Shown here: positions 50,651 through 59,552 of the stretch, one piece after another
Numbering within the stretch: position 1 is the stretch's first letter
Layout of the letters: every line of letters starts with the position of its first letter
Assembly: GCA_910578555.1 (NCBI GenBank)
Contig: CAJTPS010000002.1
Span: 1,880 to 65,879 of the forward strand
Source: an uncultured Lachnospiraceae bacterium
GTDB taxonomy: Bacteria; Bacillota; Clostridia; Lachnospirales; Lachnospiraceae
Length of the DNA stretch: 64,000 nucleotides
Direction: 5' to 3'
Made by a program: the position numbers and the translations under genes
The notes under the pieces: generated by a model
What the model was told of the DNA's origin: nothing
The model's database searches: none
Seen by the model: only the letters and a program-made list of their open reading frames with translations

Positions 50651-51469
50651 ATGATGAATTTTCATATTCTGACACTTTTTCCGGAGATGGTGATGCGAGG
50701 TCTGCACACCAGTATTATCGGAAGAGCGGTAGAGAAAGAATATATATCGATAGAGGCGGTCAACATCCGTGATTATACGCTTGATAAACACGGTAAAGTA
50801 GACGATTATACTTACGGCGGCGGTGCGGGGATGCTTATGCAGGCACAGCCGGTCTATGACGCGTATATGGCCGTTTTAGAGCAGATTGCGGTTAGAAAAA
50901 AAAGCGTGGGCAAAGAGAGTACATGCGATGAGAGCCTGCACGGAACCGAAGATAAAACTGCCGCAGGACATACCAGAGTCATCTACGTATCTCCGCAGGG
51001 AAGGACGTTTCATCAGAAGCTGGCGCAGGAGCTGGCGCAGGAAGAGGATCTGGTATTCCTGTGCGGGCACTATGAGGGAATCGATGAGAGGGTTCTGGAG
51101 GAGATCGTGACCGATGAGATATCGATCGGAGACTACGTGCTGACCGGCGGTGAACTGCCTGCCATGGTGATGATTGACGCCATAGCCAGACTGGTACCGG
51201 GGGTGCTCCATAATGCCGATTCGGCTGTGACGGAATCTTTCCACGACGGGCTGCTGGAGTATCCACAGTATTCCAGACCGGAAGTGTGGCATGATAAGAG
51301 AGTGCCGGCCGTACTGATGAGCGGTGATCATGCAAAGGTGGACGCATGGCGGCTGGAGCAGTCGATCGAGCGGACGAGGCAGCGCAGACCCGATCTGTAT
51401 GATGCCTATCTTACACGGCTGAAACAGTCTGCAGCTTCATTCGGCACAGCAGCAGTAGAGACAGAATAA
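50651..51469 (+). CDS. trmD: tRNA (guanine-N1)-methyltransferase TrmD
   Basis: 272 residues, about 25 more than usual. It methylates G37 of tRNAs. The SPOUT knot is clear: FLCGHYEGIDERVLE, ISIGDYVLTGGELPAMVMIDAIARLVPGVL and EYPQYSRPEVW. The extra length lies after MLMQAQPVYDAYMAVL, where about 28 polar residues (near 80-107) are inserted before TRVIYVSPQG. The insertion is in a surface region and does not touch the knot. GGAG precedes the ATGATG start. Confidence 0.95.
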   Translation: MMNFHILTLFPEMVMRGLHTSIIGRAVEKEYISIEAVNIRDYTLDKHGKVDDYTYGGGAGMLMQAQPVYDAYMAVLEQIAVRKKSVGKESTCDESLHGTEDKTAAGHTRVIYVSPQGRTFHQKLAQELAQEEDLVFLCGHYEGIDERVLEEIVTDEISIGDYVLTGGELPAMVMIDAIARLVPGVLHNADSAVTESFHDGLLEYPQYSRPEVWHDKRVPAVLMSGDHAKVDAWRLEQSIERTRQRRPDLYDAYLTRLKQSAASFGTAAVETE

Positions 51470-51505
51470 GCTTCAAACATTCAAACATGAAAATGGAAAA
51501 ATGCC

Positions 51506-51534
51506 TTGCATTTTAGGCGATAATATGCTAAATT
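51506..51534 (+). promoter_or_regulatory. Candidate rplS promoter
   Basis: TTGCAT (51506-51511), 17-bp spacer, TAAATT (51529-51534). It would start a separate rplS transcript with a leader of about 70 nt. Confidence 0.5.
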
Positions 51535-51550
51535 ATTAATGTTGCGAATA

Positions 51551-51588
51551 AAGATGGTCCTCTGTTACAGAATGTATTAAGAACATCC
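51551..51588 (+). promoter_or_regulatory. Candidate ribosomal protein L19 leader structure
   Basis: The leader holds CTGTTACAG, a small hairpin, flanked by GATGGTC and GAACATC, which can pair partly. Firmicutes carry a known L19 autoregulatory leader before rplS; this location and arrangement agree, but I could not fold or align it. Confidence 0.4.
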
Positions 51589-51609
51589 ATATATTTTAGG
51601 AGGCAGATT

Positions 51610-51957
51610 ATGAACGAGATTATCAGAGAAATCGAAGCTGAACAGTTGAAGGAAACAGTCAGCGATTTTAGCGTAGGAGATACTGTTAAAGTATACGGTA
51701 AGATCAAAGAGGGAAACCGTGAGAGAGTTCAGGTTTTCGAGGGAACCGTACTTAAGATACAGGGTGGAAGCAGCAGAGCGACTTTCACAGTAAGAAAAGT
51801 ATCTAACGGCGTCGGCGTTGAGAAGACGTGGCCTATGCATTCTCCCAATGTTGAGAAGGTTGAAGTAGTGAGAAGAGGTAAAGTAAGACGTGCAAAACTG
51901 AACTACTTGAGAGACCGTGTCGGCAAGAGAGCGAAGGTAAAAGAGTTAGTAAAATAA
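51610..51957 (+). CDS. rplS: Ribosomal protein L19
   Basis: 115 residues, standard. SVGDTVKVYGKIKEGNRERVQVFEGTVLKIQGG and SPNVEKVEVVRRGKVRRAKLNYLRDRVGKRAKVKE are the L19 core. It sits at the 30S-50S bridge. AGGAGG precedes the ATG. It has a probable own promoter and leader and ends in a strong terminator. Confidence 0.97.
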   Translation: MNEIIREIEAEQLKETVSDFSVGDTVKVYGKIKEGNRERVQVFEGTVLKIQGGSSRATFTVRKVSNGVGVEKTWPMHSPNVEKVEVVRRGKVRRAKLNYLRDRVGKRAKVKELVK

Positions 51958-51972
51958 TTTAATCAATCAGTG

Positions 51973-52010
51973 ACAGATACCTTGAAGCAATTTGAGGTAT
52001 CTGTTTTTTT
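51973..52010 (+). terminator. Terminator after rplS
   Basis: ACAGATACCT (51973-51982) pairs perfectly with AGGTATCTGT (51995-52004), 12-base loop, eight T's. Confidence 0.95.
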
Positions 52011-52136
52011 GACGGGAGATTGCTTTTAGGTGCTGATATTGGTATAATACGAAAGTGGCAGTCGGAAAATATTCTGCCGGTACGGGAAACGGCAGAGGAA
52101 CATGCGAATGAATATTTGCACAATGAGGAACGACAC

Positions 52137-52721
52137 GTGGCAAAAAGAAAAGGACTAACCTTTTATCAAAAGAAGAAGAAACTGAATCCGACTTTGATCA
52201 AAGATATCTTTGAGATGATCGTGGGCGGAATGATTGCTGTCTTTCTTGCATTCGTCATCGTTTTTTCGGTCGGTATGCGCACGAGCGTGGTAGGAGATTC
52301 CATGGAGCCGGTGCTGTATAATGGACAGGAGATTCTGATGAACAGAGTGGTATACAGACTTTCGGCGCCCAAGCGGGGAGATGTGATCGTATTTTTACCG
52401 AACGGGAACGAGAACTCCCATTATTATGTCAAAAGAGTCGTCGGACTGCCGGGTGAGAAGATTCAGATTCTGGATGGGAATGTTTATATTAACGGTGCAT
52501 TACTGGAAGAAGGCGAGACTTTTGATAAAATGATCGATGCCGGCATCGCGCGGAGCGAACTGGAACTTGCCACGGACGAGTTCTTTGTGCTGGGAGATAA
52601 TCGCAACAGCAGTGAAGACAGCCGTTCCGGTAATATTGGCGCGGTCAAAAGAGACACGATCACTGGCAAGGCGTGGTTCCATATGGCGTCAGACCAGGAC
52701 AGCATGGGGCTGATCAAATAG
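52137..52721 (+). CDS. lepB: Signal peptidase I (first copy)
   Basis: 194 residues from GTG 52137, with GAGGA six bases upstream. The frame is open from TTG 52020, but that part has no family match and starts close to the terminator. One TM helix (about 25-45), then GDSMEPVL with the catalytic serine and YYVKRVVGLPGE with the catalytic lysine; GDNRNSSEDSR is the conserved box near the end. It removes signal peptides on the outer face of the membrane. rbgA follows 23 bp later. Confidence 0.92.
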   Translation: MAKRKGLTFYQKKKKLNPTLIKDIFEMIVGGMIAVFLAFVIVFSVGMRTSVVGDSMEPVLYNGQEILMNRVVYRLSAPKRGDVIVFLPNGNENSHYYVKRVVGLPGEKIQILDGNVYINGALLEEGETFDKMIDAGIARSELELATDEFFVLGDNRNSSEDSRSGNIGAVKRDTITGKAWFHMASDQDSMGLIK

Positions 52722-52744
52722 GCGTCGAAAGGATTGGAAGACAG

Positions 52745-53623
52745 ATGAATTATCAATGGTATCCGGGTCATATGACCAAAGCAAAACGAATGATGCAGGA
52801 AAATATCGGATTGATTGATCTGGTGATAGAGTTGGTCGATGCGAGGATTCCGCTCAGCAGCCGCAATCCGGACATAGATGAACTGGGAAAGAATAAATCG
52901 CGGTTGATTCTGCTCAATAAATCAGATCTTGCGGACGCATCAGCAAACCGGCTGTGGATGGATTATTTTCAAAAAAAGGGATTTCATGTGCTGGAGATCA
53001 ATGCCAAAAGCGGTCGGGGGTTGAAGTCGATTCACGGAATCGTCAGGGAAGCCTGTCAGGAAAAGATTGAGCGCGACAGGAAGCGGGGAATAAAGAACAG
53101 ACCGATCCGTGCGATCGTGGTGGGCATTCCGAATGTGGGTAAATCCACTTTTATTAACTCTTTTGCAGGCAAGGCGTGCACGAAGACCGGTAATAAGCCG
53201 GGCGTCACGAAAGGAAAGCAGTGGATTCGCATGAATAAGGAGTTGGAACTTCTGGACACTCCCGGTATCCTGTGGCCGAAGTTTGAGAGCGAGGAGGTCG
53301 GCAGAAATCTTGCACTGATCGGCTCCATGAATGATGAAATCTTGCAGATGACAGAGCTTGCGGCAGACCTGATCGCGTATCTGTTAAAATATTACAGAGA
53401 TATTCTTGCGGAAAGGTACCGGATGGAAGATATGGATGATATGACCACGCCGCTTATGGTGCTGACCCATGTCTGCGAGAGTCGTAAGTGCTATAAGAAG
53501 GGGCAGGAGGCGGACTACGAGAAAGCGTCTTCCATTGTGATGGAAGATTTCAGAAGCGGCAGGATCGGCAGGATTACATTGGAACTGCCGGATGCGGACG
53601 GGAATCAGCCTGAAACGGTATAA
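52745..53623 (+). CDS. rbgA: Ribosome biogenesis GTPase RbgA (YlqF)
   Basis: 292 residues from ATG 52745 (GGAAG upstream; an in-frame start at 52673 overlaps lepB). A circularly permuted GTPase: G4 LNKSDLAD comes before G1 GIPNVGKSTFIN and G3 DTPGIL, which defines the family. WYPGHMTKAKR at the N-terminus is the RbgA start. It acts late in 50S assembly. It lies between two signal peptidase genes, an insertion into the rplS-rbgA-rnhB order known from Bacillus. Confidence 0.95.
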   Translation: MNYQWYPGHMTKAKRMMQENIGLIDLVIELVDARIPLSSRNPDIDELGKNKSRLILLNKSDLADASANRLWMDYFQKKGFHVLEINAKSGRGLKSIHGIVREACQEKIERDRKRGIKNRPIRAIVVGIPNVGKSTFINSFAGKACTKTGNKPGVTKGKQWIRMNKELELLDTPGILWPKFESEEVGRNLALIGSMNDEILQMTELAADLIAYLLKYYRDILAERYRMEDMDDMTTPLMVLTHVCESRKCYKKGQEADYEKASSIVMEDFRSGRIGRITLELPDADGNQPETV

Positions 53624-53667
53624 ATTCAAGAAGACGGAATGACGGATGGAATTGAGGAATGGACATC

Positions 53668-54207
53668 ATGAAGAAAGTATTAAGAGAAATATTGAGTACC
53701 AGTTTGTACATATTGTTTGTTTTGTGTGCAGTTTATCTGGTGATCCATTTTGTAGGACAGAGAACGCAGGTGCTCGGAAGCTCTATGGAACCGAAATTAA
53801 GCAGTGAGGACAATCTGATCGTAGACAAGATCAGCTATCGGTTTCATGAACCGGAGCGTTTTGACATTATTGTTTTTCCTTTCAGGTATGAGGAGAATGT
53901 GTTCTATATCAAGAGAATAATCGGACTGCCCGGTGAGACTGTGCAGATCGACGAGGAAGGCAATATTATCATAGACGGAGAAGTGCTTGACGAAGGATAC
54001 GGCAAGGAAGTCATACAGAGTCCGGGAAGAGCCTATGAGGAGATTGTCCTCGGAGACGACGAGTACTTCGTTATGGGAGATAATCGCAATAACAGTACGG
54101 ACAGCAGGGACCCTTCGGTGGGTAATATCACGAGGGATGAGATCGTGGGCAGAGCGTGGCTGCGCATCTGGCCTTTCAATAAATTCGGATTCATTAAGCA
54201 CCGTTAA
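53668..54207 (+). CDS. lepB: Signal peptidase I (second copy)
   Basis: 179 residues from ATG 53668, with GAGGA nine bases upstream; ATG 53659 is in frame but too close. One TM helix (about 10-32), LGSSMEPKLSSEDN with the catalytic serine, FYIKRIIGLPGE with the lysine and VMGDNRNNSTDSRD. Similar in plan to the copy 1.5 kb upstream but clearly diverged from it, so not a recent duplication. The two may prefer different substrates or conditions. rnhB follows 29 bp later. Confidence 0.92.
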   Translation: MKKVLREILSTSLYILFVLCAVYLVIHFVGQRTQVLGSSMEPKLSSEDNLIVDKISYRFHEPERFDIIVFPFRYEENVFYIKRIIGLPGETVQIDEEGNIIIDGEVLDEGYGKEVIQSPGRAYEEIVLGDDEYFVMGDNRNNSTDSRDPSVGNITRDEIVGRAWLRIWPFNKFGFIKHR

Positions 54208-54236
54208 CAGAAAACAGCGCAGAAATGGAGATAATG

Positions 54237-54995
54237 ATGACGGAGAAGATCGGAATCATAAAAGAAAAACTGCAGGCGGCTACGATGGAGGAGCTGCCTG
54301 TTTTGCTCATGCAATATGAGCAGGATGACAGAGCCGGGGTGCGGGTGGCTGTAGAGAGAGGCAGAAGGTGTCTGGCAGCTTATGAGAAAGAAAAGGCCCG
54401 CTGTGAAACGCTTAAAAAATATGAGCGGGAATATGCGGCATATACTCATATATGCGGGATCGACGAAGTGGGACGCGGTCCACTAGCAGGGCCGGTAGTC
54501 GCCGGGGCGGTGATTCTTCCAAAAAATTGTGACATTTTATATATCAATGATTCTAAGAAACTGTCCGAAAAAAAGAGAGAGGAACTTTATAATGTGATTA
54601 TGGAACGGGCAGTTGCAGTCGGGCTCGGCTACAGTACGCCGGAACGGATCGATGAAATCAACATTCTGCAGGCGACTTATGAGGCAATGCGGCAGGCGAT
54701 CGCCAGTCTGCAGGTCACGCCGGATATTCTGCTAAACGATGCCGTCACCATTCCGGAAGTAACGGTCAGACAGGTACCGATCATTAAAGGGGATGCCAAG
54801 AGTATCTCGATCGGGGCAGCCAGTATCGTGGCGAAGGTTACGCGGGACCGTCTTATGATACAGTATGATGAGGTGTATCCGCAGTATGGTTTTGCATCTA
54901 ACAAGGGCTACGGCGCACAGATACATATTGATGCCTTGAAGAAATACGGACCATGCCCGATCCACAGAAGATCATTTATCACGCATTTTATCTGA
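54237..54995 (+). CDS. rnhB: Ribonuclease HII
   Basis: 252 residues from ATG 54237 (GGAG six bases upstream; ATG 54225 and 54234 are in frame). It removes ribonucleotides from DNA and RNA primers. GIDEVGRGPLAGPVVAGAV carries the first acidic pair, NDSKKLSEKKRE and LLNDAVTIPE follow, and GAASIVAKVTRDRLM is the late conserved part. The first 70 residues are the helical extension usual in Firmicutes. Confidence 0.95.
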   Translation: MTEKIGIIKEKLQAATMEELPVLLMQYEQDDRAGVRVAVERGRRCLAAYEKEKARCETLKKYEREYAAYTHICGIDEVGRGPLAGPVVAGAVILPKNCDILYINDSKKLSEKKREELYNVIMERAVAVGLGYSTPERIDEINILQATYEAMRQAIASLQVTPDILLNDAVTIPEVTVRQVPIIKGDAKSISIGAASIVAKVTRDRLMIQYDEVYPQYGFASNKGYGAQIHIDALKKYGPCPIHRRSFITHFI

Positions 54996-55125
54996 CTGAC
55001 AGGCGTAATTATCAGTATATTTGAGTCAGAGCAGGGGATATTCCCTGACCGCAGCTGGAAATAAAAGTCTTAGATGCTTATGGTGCGCGTCATCGCAGCA
55101 GATGGCTCTGGTATGGAGGATTAGG

Positions 55126-56847
55126 TTGAATCTGGGAAATATTATTAAAAAAGATAATCAGAATGTCCGGACAAACGATACGGTGAAAGTGACGGAGTCC
55201 ATGACCAAAGGCGAGAGAGCCTACCGTGTGCAGAGTGAGATCAGGAATCTGGCGCCGGGGCAGACGATACAGGGATCGGTGGTGAGCCGGGAGGGAACGG
55301 CGGTGCAGATCGCACTCAGACAGGATCTGCTGATCAATGCGCGTATCGACCAGAGTATCAGTCTGGCTTTGGGTCAGAGTTTGAGTTTCGAGGTAAAGGC
55401 GAACAACGGATCAATTCTGTCGCTGACGCCGCTGTATGCCAATATGGCGAATGAGGCGACTGTTCTGCGGGCCCTGGATGCCGCCGGATTCCCGGATACT
55501 GCCAATAATATAGAGATGGTGGCGATCATGATGGAGGAGGGGATGCCGATTGATCGGGAATCTCTTGCAAACATCAGCCGGTTTCTTATGGAGTTTCCGA
55601 GACAGGACCCGGCGACGCTCATACAGATGGCAAGACTCGGTCTGCCGATTACGGAGGCGAATATCGAACAGTTTGAGCAGTATCAGAATGCGAATCATCA
55701 ACTGCTTGGAAGTGCGGAGACGATTATGCAGGAACTGCCGGATGTATTCCGGGATCTGATGAGTGAGGGCAAAACACAGCAGGCATATGCATTTTACGAG
55801 AATGTTCTGGATATTTTTACTGATGGGGAGACAGAGGGCGTTGTCATTCAGAAAGGAGAAGGACAAACAGAGCAGACCGCCGGGCAGCCGGAAACTGTCA
55901 TCACACAGGAGAACGGGAATGCGGAGCAGGTGAAGGAAGTTATCAGAGGAAACACGAGTGAGACCGTCATCGGGATGGCAGAGAATGGCGAGCAGGCTGC
56001 GGAAGCGGAGCAGGGCAGGAATACTGTACTTACGCCGAGACAGTGGAATATGATCGGGAATCTGCTCAAAGAACTGGGCATGGAGGAAGATACGGCACAG
56101 CAGATCAAAAACGGAGAACTGCCGTCGAAAGAGGTGCTGGCGCTGATACGGGAGTTTATACCGAAAGGCGGTGCGGGTATGCTGCATGAGCGCGTGATGG
56201 AGCGTCTGCTCGGCGGCCGGGAATTTGAGAGTCTGCTGAAGTCAGAGATGGAAGGACAGTGGACGATCAAGCCGGAGCAGGTGGCAGATCCGCATAAGGT
56301 AGAACAACTCTATGAGCGGATCAGGGAACAGAGTGCACGGCTGCAGGAGGCGCTGCAGACAGCGGGCAGGGCGGATATGCCCGTGGCCAGAAGTGTGCAG
56401 AATCTGCAGAGTAATGTTGATTTTATGAATCAGCTCAACCAGATGGTATCCTATATTCAATTGCCGCTTAAGATGGCGGGCAATCAGGCACACGGTGATC
56501 TCTATGTGTACACCAATAAGAAGAATCTGGCGGCGAAGGACGGCAATGTCAGCGCACTGTTACATCTGGATATGGCGCATCTGGGTGCGCTGGATGTGTA
56601 TGTGGCCATGCAGCAGAATCGTGTGAGCACAAATTTCACGCTGCAGGATGAGAGCGCGCTGGATCTGATCGAGCAGCATATATCTCTGTTGGACGAAAGG
56701 CTTGCCAGGAGGGGATATGATTTGAAGGCACAGTTCCATATGAAAGAGGAAGATGCGGAAGAAGAGAGTGGGATCATGCAGACGATATTAAATCAGAGCA
56801 GGAATATATCCGTGCTCAGCAGAACATCCTTTGATATAAGGGCTTAG
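55126..56847 (+). CDS. FliK-like (YlqG-type) protein
   Basis: 573 residues from TTG 55126, with GGAGG six bases upstream; an upstream TTG at 55021 is possible but has no such site. The N-terminal quarter has an OB-like strand pattern (GQTIQGSVVSREGTAVQIALRQDLLINA). The middle is Gln/Glu-rich. The last 150 residues (DLYVYTNKKNLAAKDGNVSA, VSTNFTLQDESALDLIEQHISLLDERLARRGY) resemble the C-terminal domain of the hook-length protein FliK. The same gene position (ylqG) is known in Bacillus, after rnhB and before an FlhB-like gene. No flagellar operon is here, so the role is unknown. Confidence 0.7.
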   Translation: MNLGNIIKKDNQNVRTNDTVKVTESMTKGERAYRVQSEIRNLAPGQTIQGSVVSREGTAVQIALRQDLLINARIDQSISLALGQSLSFEVKANNGSILSLTPLYANMANEATVLRALDAAGFPDTANNIEMVAIMMEEGMPIDRESLANISRFLMEFPRQDPATLIQMARLGLPITEANIEQFEQYQNANHQLLGSAETIMQELPDVFRDLMSEGKTQQAYAFYENVLDIFTDGETEGVVIQKGEGQTEQTAGQPETVITQENGNAEQVKEVIRGNTSETVIGMAENGEQAAEAEQGRNTVLTPRQWNMIGNLLKELGMEEDTAQQIKNGELPSKEVLALIREFIPKGGAGMLHERVMERLLGGREFESLLKSEMEGQWTIKPEQVADPHKVEQLYERIREQSARLQEALQTAGRADMPVARSVQNLQSNVDFMNQLNQMVSYIQLPLKMAGNQAHGDLYVYTNKKNLAAKDGNVSALLHLDMAHLGALDVYVAMQQNRVSTNFTLQDESALDLIEQHISLLDERLARRGYDLKAQFHMKEEDAEEESGIMQTILNQSRNISVLSRTSFDIRA

Positions 56848-56937
56848 TATGAAGAGATTTTCTAAGACATCTGAAGAACGCTGTCTAAGAAAATCTAAAG
56901 CTTCATACCAGAGAATGCCCAGAAAACGGGCATTCTC
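56847..56937. repeat. Two hairpins between the FliK-like and FlhB-like genes
   Basis: A long imperfect stem pairs 56847-56869 (GTATGAAG, then TTTTCTAAGACA) with 56882-56908 (TGTCTAAGAAAA, then CTTCATAC). It begins at the last base of the upstream stop codon. A second, perfect 10-bp stem follows: GAGAATGCCC (56911-56920) with GGGCATTCTC (56928-56937). Neither has a T-run after it. Confidence 0.7.
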
Positions 56938-56979
56938 CGCGCTGAAATGAGATTCTGCGTAATGGAGACGGGGAGGTAG

Positions 56980-57276
56980 ATGACAGTGGCGAAGGAAGAG
57001 AATAAGAAACCGAAACAGGCGATTGCGTTAGAGTATGATCCTTCTGATGAGGCACCGCGTGTCATAGCTTCCGGCAGAGGGGCGCTGGCGGAGCGTATCA
57101 TAGAGAAGGCGATGGAGGCGGATGTGCCGGTACACCGCGATGACAAGCTGGCGGATACACTGTCCCGTTTGGAGATCGGCGATATGATTCCGCCCGAACT
57201 GTATGAGGTTGTGGCTGAGATTCTTGTCTTTGTGGATTCCATGGATAAGATCAAGGCGAAGATGTCGAAGGCGTAG
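56980..57276 (+). CDS. FlhB-like C-terminal domain protein (YlqH type)
   Basis: 98 residues from ATG 56980; GTG 56986 has better spacing from GGGAGG. It matches only the cytoplasmic end of FlhB/YscU export switches: ALEYDPSDEAPRVIASGRGALAERIIEKAMEADVPVHRDDKLADTL. The autocleavage motif NPTH and all TM helices are missing. The same free-standing form (ylqH) follows the FliK-like gene in Bacillus. The pair may have kept their interaction outside the flagellum. Confidence 0.85.
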   Translation: MTVAKEENKKPKQAIALEYDPSDEAPRVIASGRGALAERIIEKAMEADVPVHRDDKLADTLSRLEIGDMIPPELYEVVAEILVFVDSMDKIKAKMSKA

Positions 57277-57306
57277 AATAATAATACATGATATGAAGGC
57301 GCAGGA

Positions 57307-57690
57307 ATGAGCGGTATGACGGCTGGACAAAAGATGAATACAAGGGAAAAAGGGGCACAGAAGGAAGAACAGGTCTGTGCCTATTTATTATCTAAGGGTG
57401 TGCGCATCGTGGAAAAAAATTTTCGCTGCAGACAGGGTGAGATTGATATTATCGGTTATGACGGAGCGTATCTGGTATTTTTTGAGGTAAAATACAGGAG
57501 CAGCGCAGGCAGGGGAAGAGCCGCTGAGGCAGTGGGACCTGCCAAACAGCGTAAGATATGCAGAGTGGCGGATTATTACCGGGTTATCCATCATTGCAGT
57601 GAGAGCACACCGATCCGGTTTGATGTGGCGGCGATCGACGGCGGCAGGTTTTCCTGGATCAAGAATGCATTTTACTATGTGGCAAGATAG
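57307..57690 (+). CDS. yraN: YraN family nuclease-like protein (UPF0102)
   Basis: 127 residues from ATG 57307 (GAAGG seven bases upstream); ATG 57334 gives the usual MNTREKG start and 118 residues. CRQGEIDIIGYDGAYLVFFEVKYRSS has the Glu, Asp and Glu-x-Lys set of a PD-(D/E)xK nuclease fold. The role is not settled; the genes are linked to RNase HII and DNA processing genes in many bacteria, as here. Confidence 0.92.
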   Translation: MSGMTAGQKMNTREKGAQKEEQVCAYLLSKGVRIVEKNFRCRQGEIDIIGYDGAYLVFFEVKYRSSAGRGRAAEAVGPAKQRKICRVADYYRVIHHCSESTPIRFDVAAIDGGRFSWIKNAFYYVAR

Positions 57691-57769
57691 CATGGGAATA
57701 AACGGTGATAATGATACTGCGCAGGAAACAGATACCGGCAGCAGGAAGAGAGCAGAGAGGACGGAATGT

Positions 57770-58621
57770 ATGGCACTTTACAGACATGACAGCAGGATGC
57801 AGATGAAACAGAATCGAAGCGGGGATGTGGAATACCTCACATTTCCGCTTCTGGAGCAGACCGGCATGGTGCGGCATCTTTTCACTACGAGAGCGGGCGG
57901 CGTAAGCAGCGGCATATACAGCACCATGAACCTCAGTTATACAAGGGGTGACGAGAAGGAAGCGGTGGATGAGAACTTCAGACGGATTGCACGGGTGCTG
58001 GCATGTGAGCTGGATGATATTGTCTGCTCAGATCAGACGCATACCGTCAATCTTAAGATTGTGTCGCGGGCGGATGGCGGCAAGGGAATCCTGAGACCGC
58101 GGGACTATACGGATATCGACGGTCTTCTGACGGATGAGCCGGGCATTGTGCTGGCTACTTTTTATGCAGACTGCGTGCCGCTTTACTTTGTGGATACAAG
58201 GCGGAAAGCGATTGCACTGGCACATTCCGGCTGGCGCGGCACGGTGGCACGGATGGGCAGATGCGTGATTGACAGGATGCAGGAGGCATACGGCACTGAT
58301 CCGTCGGATCTTGTGGCGGCCATCGGACCGTCCATCTGCCAGGCGTGTTATGAAGTCAGCGAAGATGTGGCGGACGCTTTTGCGAAGGAGTTTCGCGGAG
58401 CCGGTCAGGCAGATGAGATCTTACAGCATAAAGGCGGCGGTAAGTATCAGCTTGACTTATGGCGTGCGAATGAGATCGTTCTGCAGGAGGCAGGCATTGC
58501 GGCGGAGCGGATTCAGGTGACGGATCTGTGTACATGCCATAACAGCGAATATCTGTTTTCTCACAGGGCAAGCCATGGTATGCGGGGGAATCTGGGAGCA
58601 TTTCTCGGACTTCTCCCGTAG
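57770..58621 (+). CDS. pgeF: Peptidoglycan editing factor PgeF (YlmD/YfiH, laccase-domain)
   Basis: 283 residues from ATG 57770, with GAGG nine bases upstream; GTG 57599 overlaps yraN and is not family-like. The metal and catalytic residues of the family are present: SDQTHTVNL (His), FYADCVPLYF (Cys), LAHSGWRGTV (His), and GPSICQACYEVS. In E. coli this protein removes wrongly incorporated L-serine peptidoglycan precursors; purine nucleoside phosphorylase activity has been reported for relatives. It follows yraN by 79 bp. Confidence 0.9.
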   Translation: MALYRHDSRMQMKQNRSGDVEYLTFPLLEQTGMVRHLFTTRAGGVSSGIYSTMNLSYTRGDEKEAVDENFRRIARVLACELDDIVCSDQTHTVNLKIVSRADGGKGILRPRDYTDIDGLLTDEPGIVLATFYADCVPLYFVDTRRKAIALAHSGWRGTVARMGRCVIDRMQEAYGTDPSDLVAAIGPSICQACYEVSEDVADAFAKEFRGAGQADEILQHKGGGKYQLDLWRANEIVLQEAGIAAERIQVTDLCTCHNSEYLFSHRASHGMRGNLGAFLGLLP

Positions 58622-58790
58622 ATTATCCGGAAACGGGTAGACGATATTTGGAAAATATGACAGCGGAAACATCTTAAGAAAACTTTAAAGGATTTCCCAT
58701 CTTTTTCTTTAGGTTTTCATGATGTAATAAAACATGAAGTTATGCCAGACTGCAAAGATTATGGCACAGGCAGAGGGCGGAGGTGAAAAC

Positions 58791-59483
58791 ATGGCAAATA
58801 TATTAGTGTGTGATGATGATAAGGAAATTGTGGATGCGGTCGAGATTTATCTTATGCAGGAAGGATACACGATCTTTAAGGCATATGACGGAGAACAGGC
58901 AATCAGGGTTCTGAAGGAGCAGCAGATTCACTTGCTGCTGATTGACATTATGATGCCGAAGCTGGACGGAATCCATGCCACTTTGAAGATCAGAGAATAC
59001 TCCAGCATCCCGATTATTATTCTGTCGGCGAAATCGGAGGATAACGACAAGATTCTCGGTCTTAACATAGGCGCGGATGATTATGTAACGAAACCTTTTA
59101 ATCCGCTGGAACTTGTTGCAAGGGTGAAATCCAATCTGAGAAGATATACGACACTTGGCAATCTGAATACGGAAAATAATGCTTTTTTTCAGGTAGGCGG
59201 TTTGTGTATTAACGATGATACCAAGGAAGTGACGGTGGATGGAGAGAATGTAAAGCTGACACCGATCGAGTATAATATCCTCCTGCTGCTTGTAAAGAAT
59301 TGCGGGCGGGTTTTTTCCATCGATCAGATCTATGAGAGTATCTGGAACGAGGAGGCTATCGGAGCGGATAACACGGTGGCGGTACATATCAGGCACATCC
59401 GCGAGAAGATCGAAATAAATCCGAAAGAGCCGCGCTATCTTAAAGTAGTGTGGGGTGTCGGCTATAAAATCGAGAAACAATAG
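58791..59483 (+). CDS. OmpR-family response regulator
   Basis: 230 residues from ATG 58791 (GGAGGTG six bases upstream). Receiver domain with acidic pocket CDDD, phosphate site Asp52 in LLIDIMMPKLDG, switch LSAKSED and KPFNPLELVAR. The C-terminal winged helix (about 130-230: LTPIEYNILLLLVKNCGRVFSIDQIYESIW, TVAVHIRHIREKI, VVWGVGYKIE) binds DNA. The kinase gene follows 69 bp downstream. CTTTAAAGG and CTTTAGG near 58683-58715 may be its own binding repeats. The target process is unknown. Confidence 0.95.
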   Translation: MANILVCDDDKEIVDAVEIYLMQEGYTIFKAYDGEQAIRVLKEQQIHLLLIDIMMPKLDGIHATLKIREYSSIPIIILSAKSEDNDKILGLNIGADDYVTKPFNPLELVARVKSNLRRYTTLGNLNTENNAFFQVGGLCINDDTKEVTVDGENVKLTPIEYNILLLLVKNCGRVFSIDQIYESIWNEEAIGADNTVAVHIRHIREKIEINPKEPRYLKVVWGVGYKIEKQ

Positions 59484-59552
59484 AGAGAATTTTATCATGT
59501 GATATGGAATCCAGCATGGCGGAATGTATATGCACAGCGGAATGGAGTAAAG

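Noticed and set aside
57599..57769. Long N-terminal form of PgeF from a GTG
   Set aside because: It would overlap yraN by 92 bp and adds 57 residues absent from the family.
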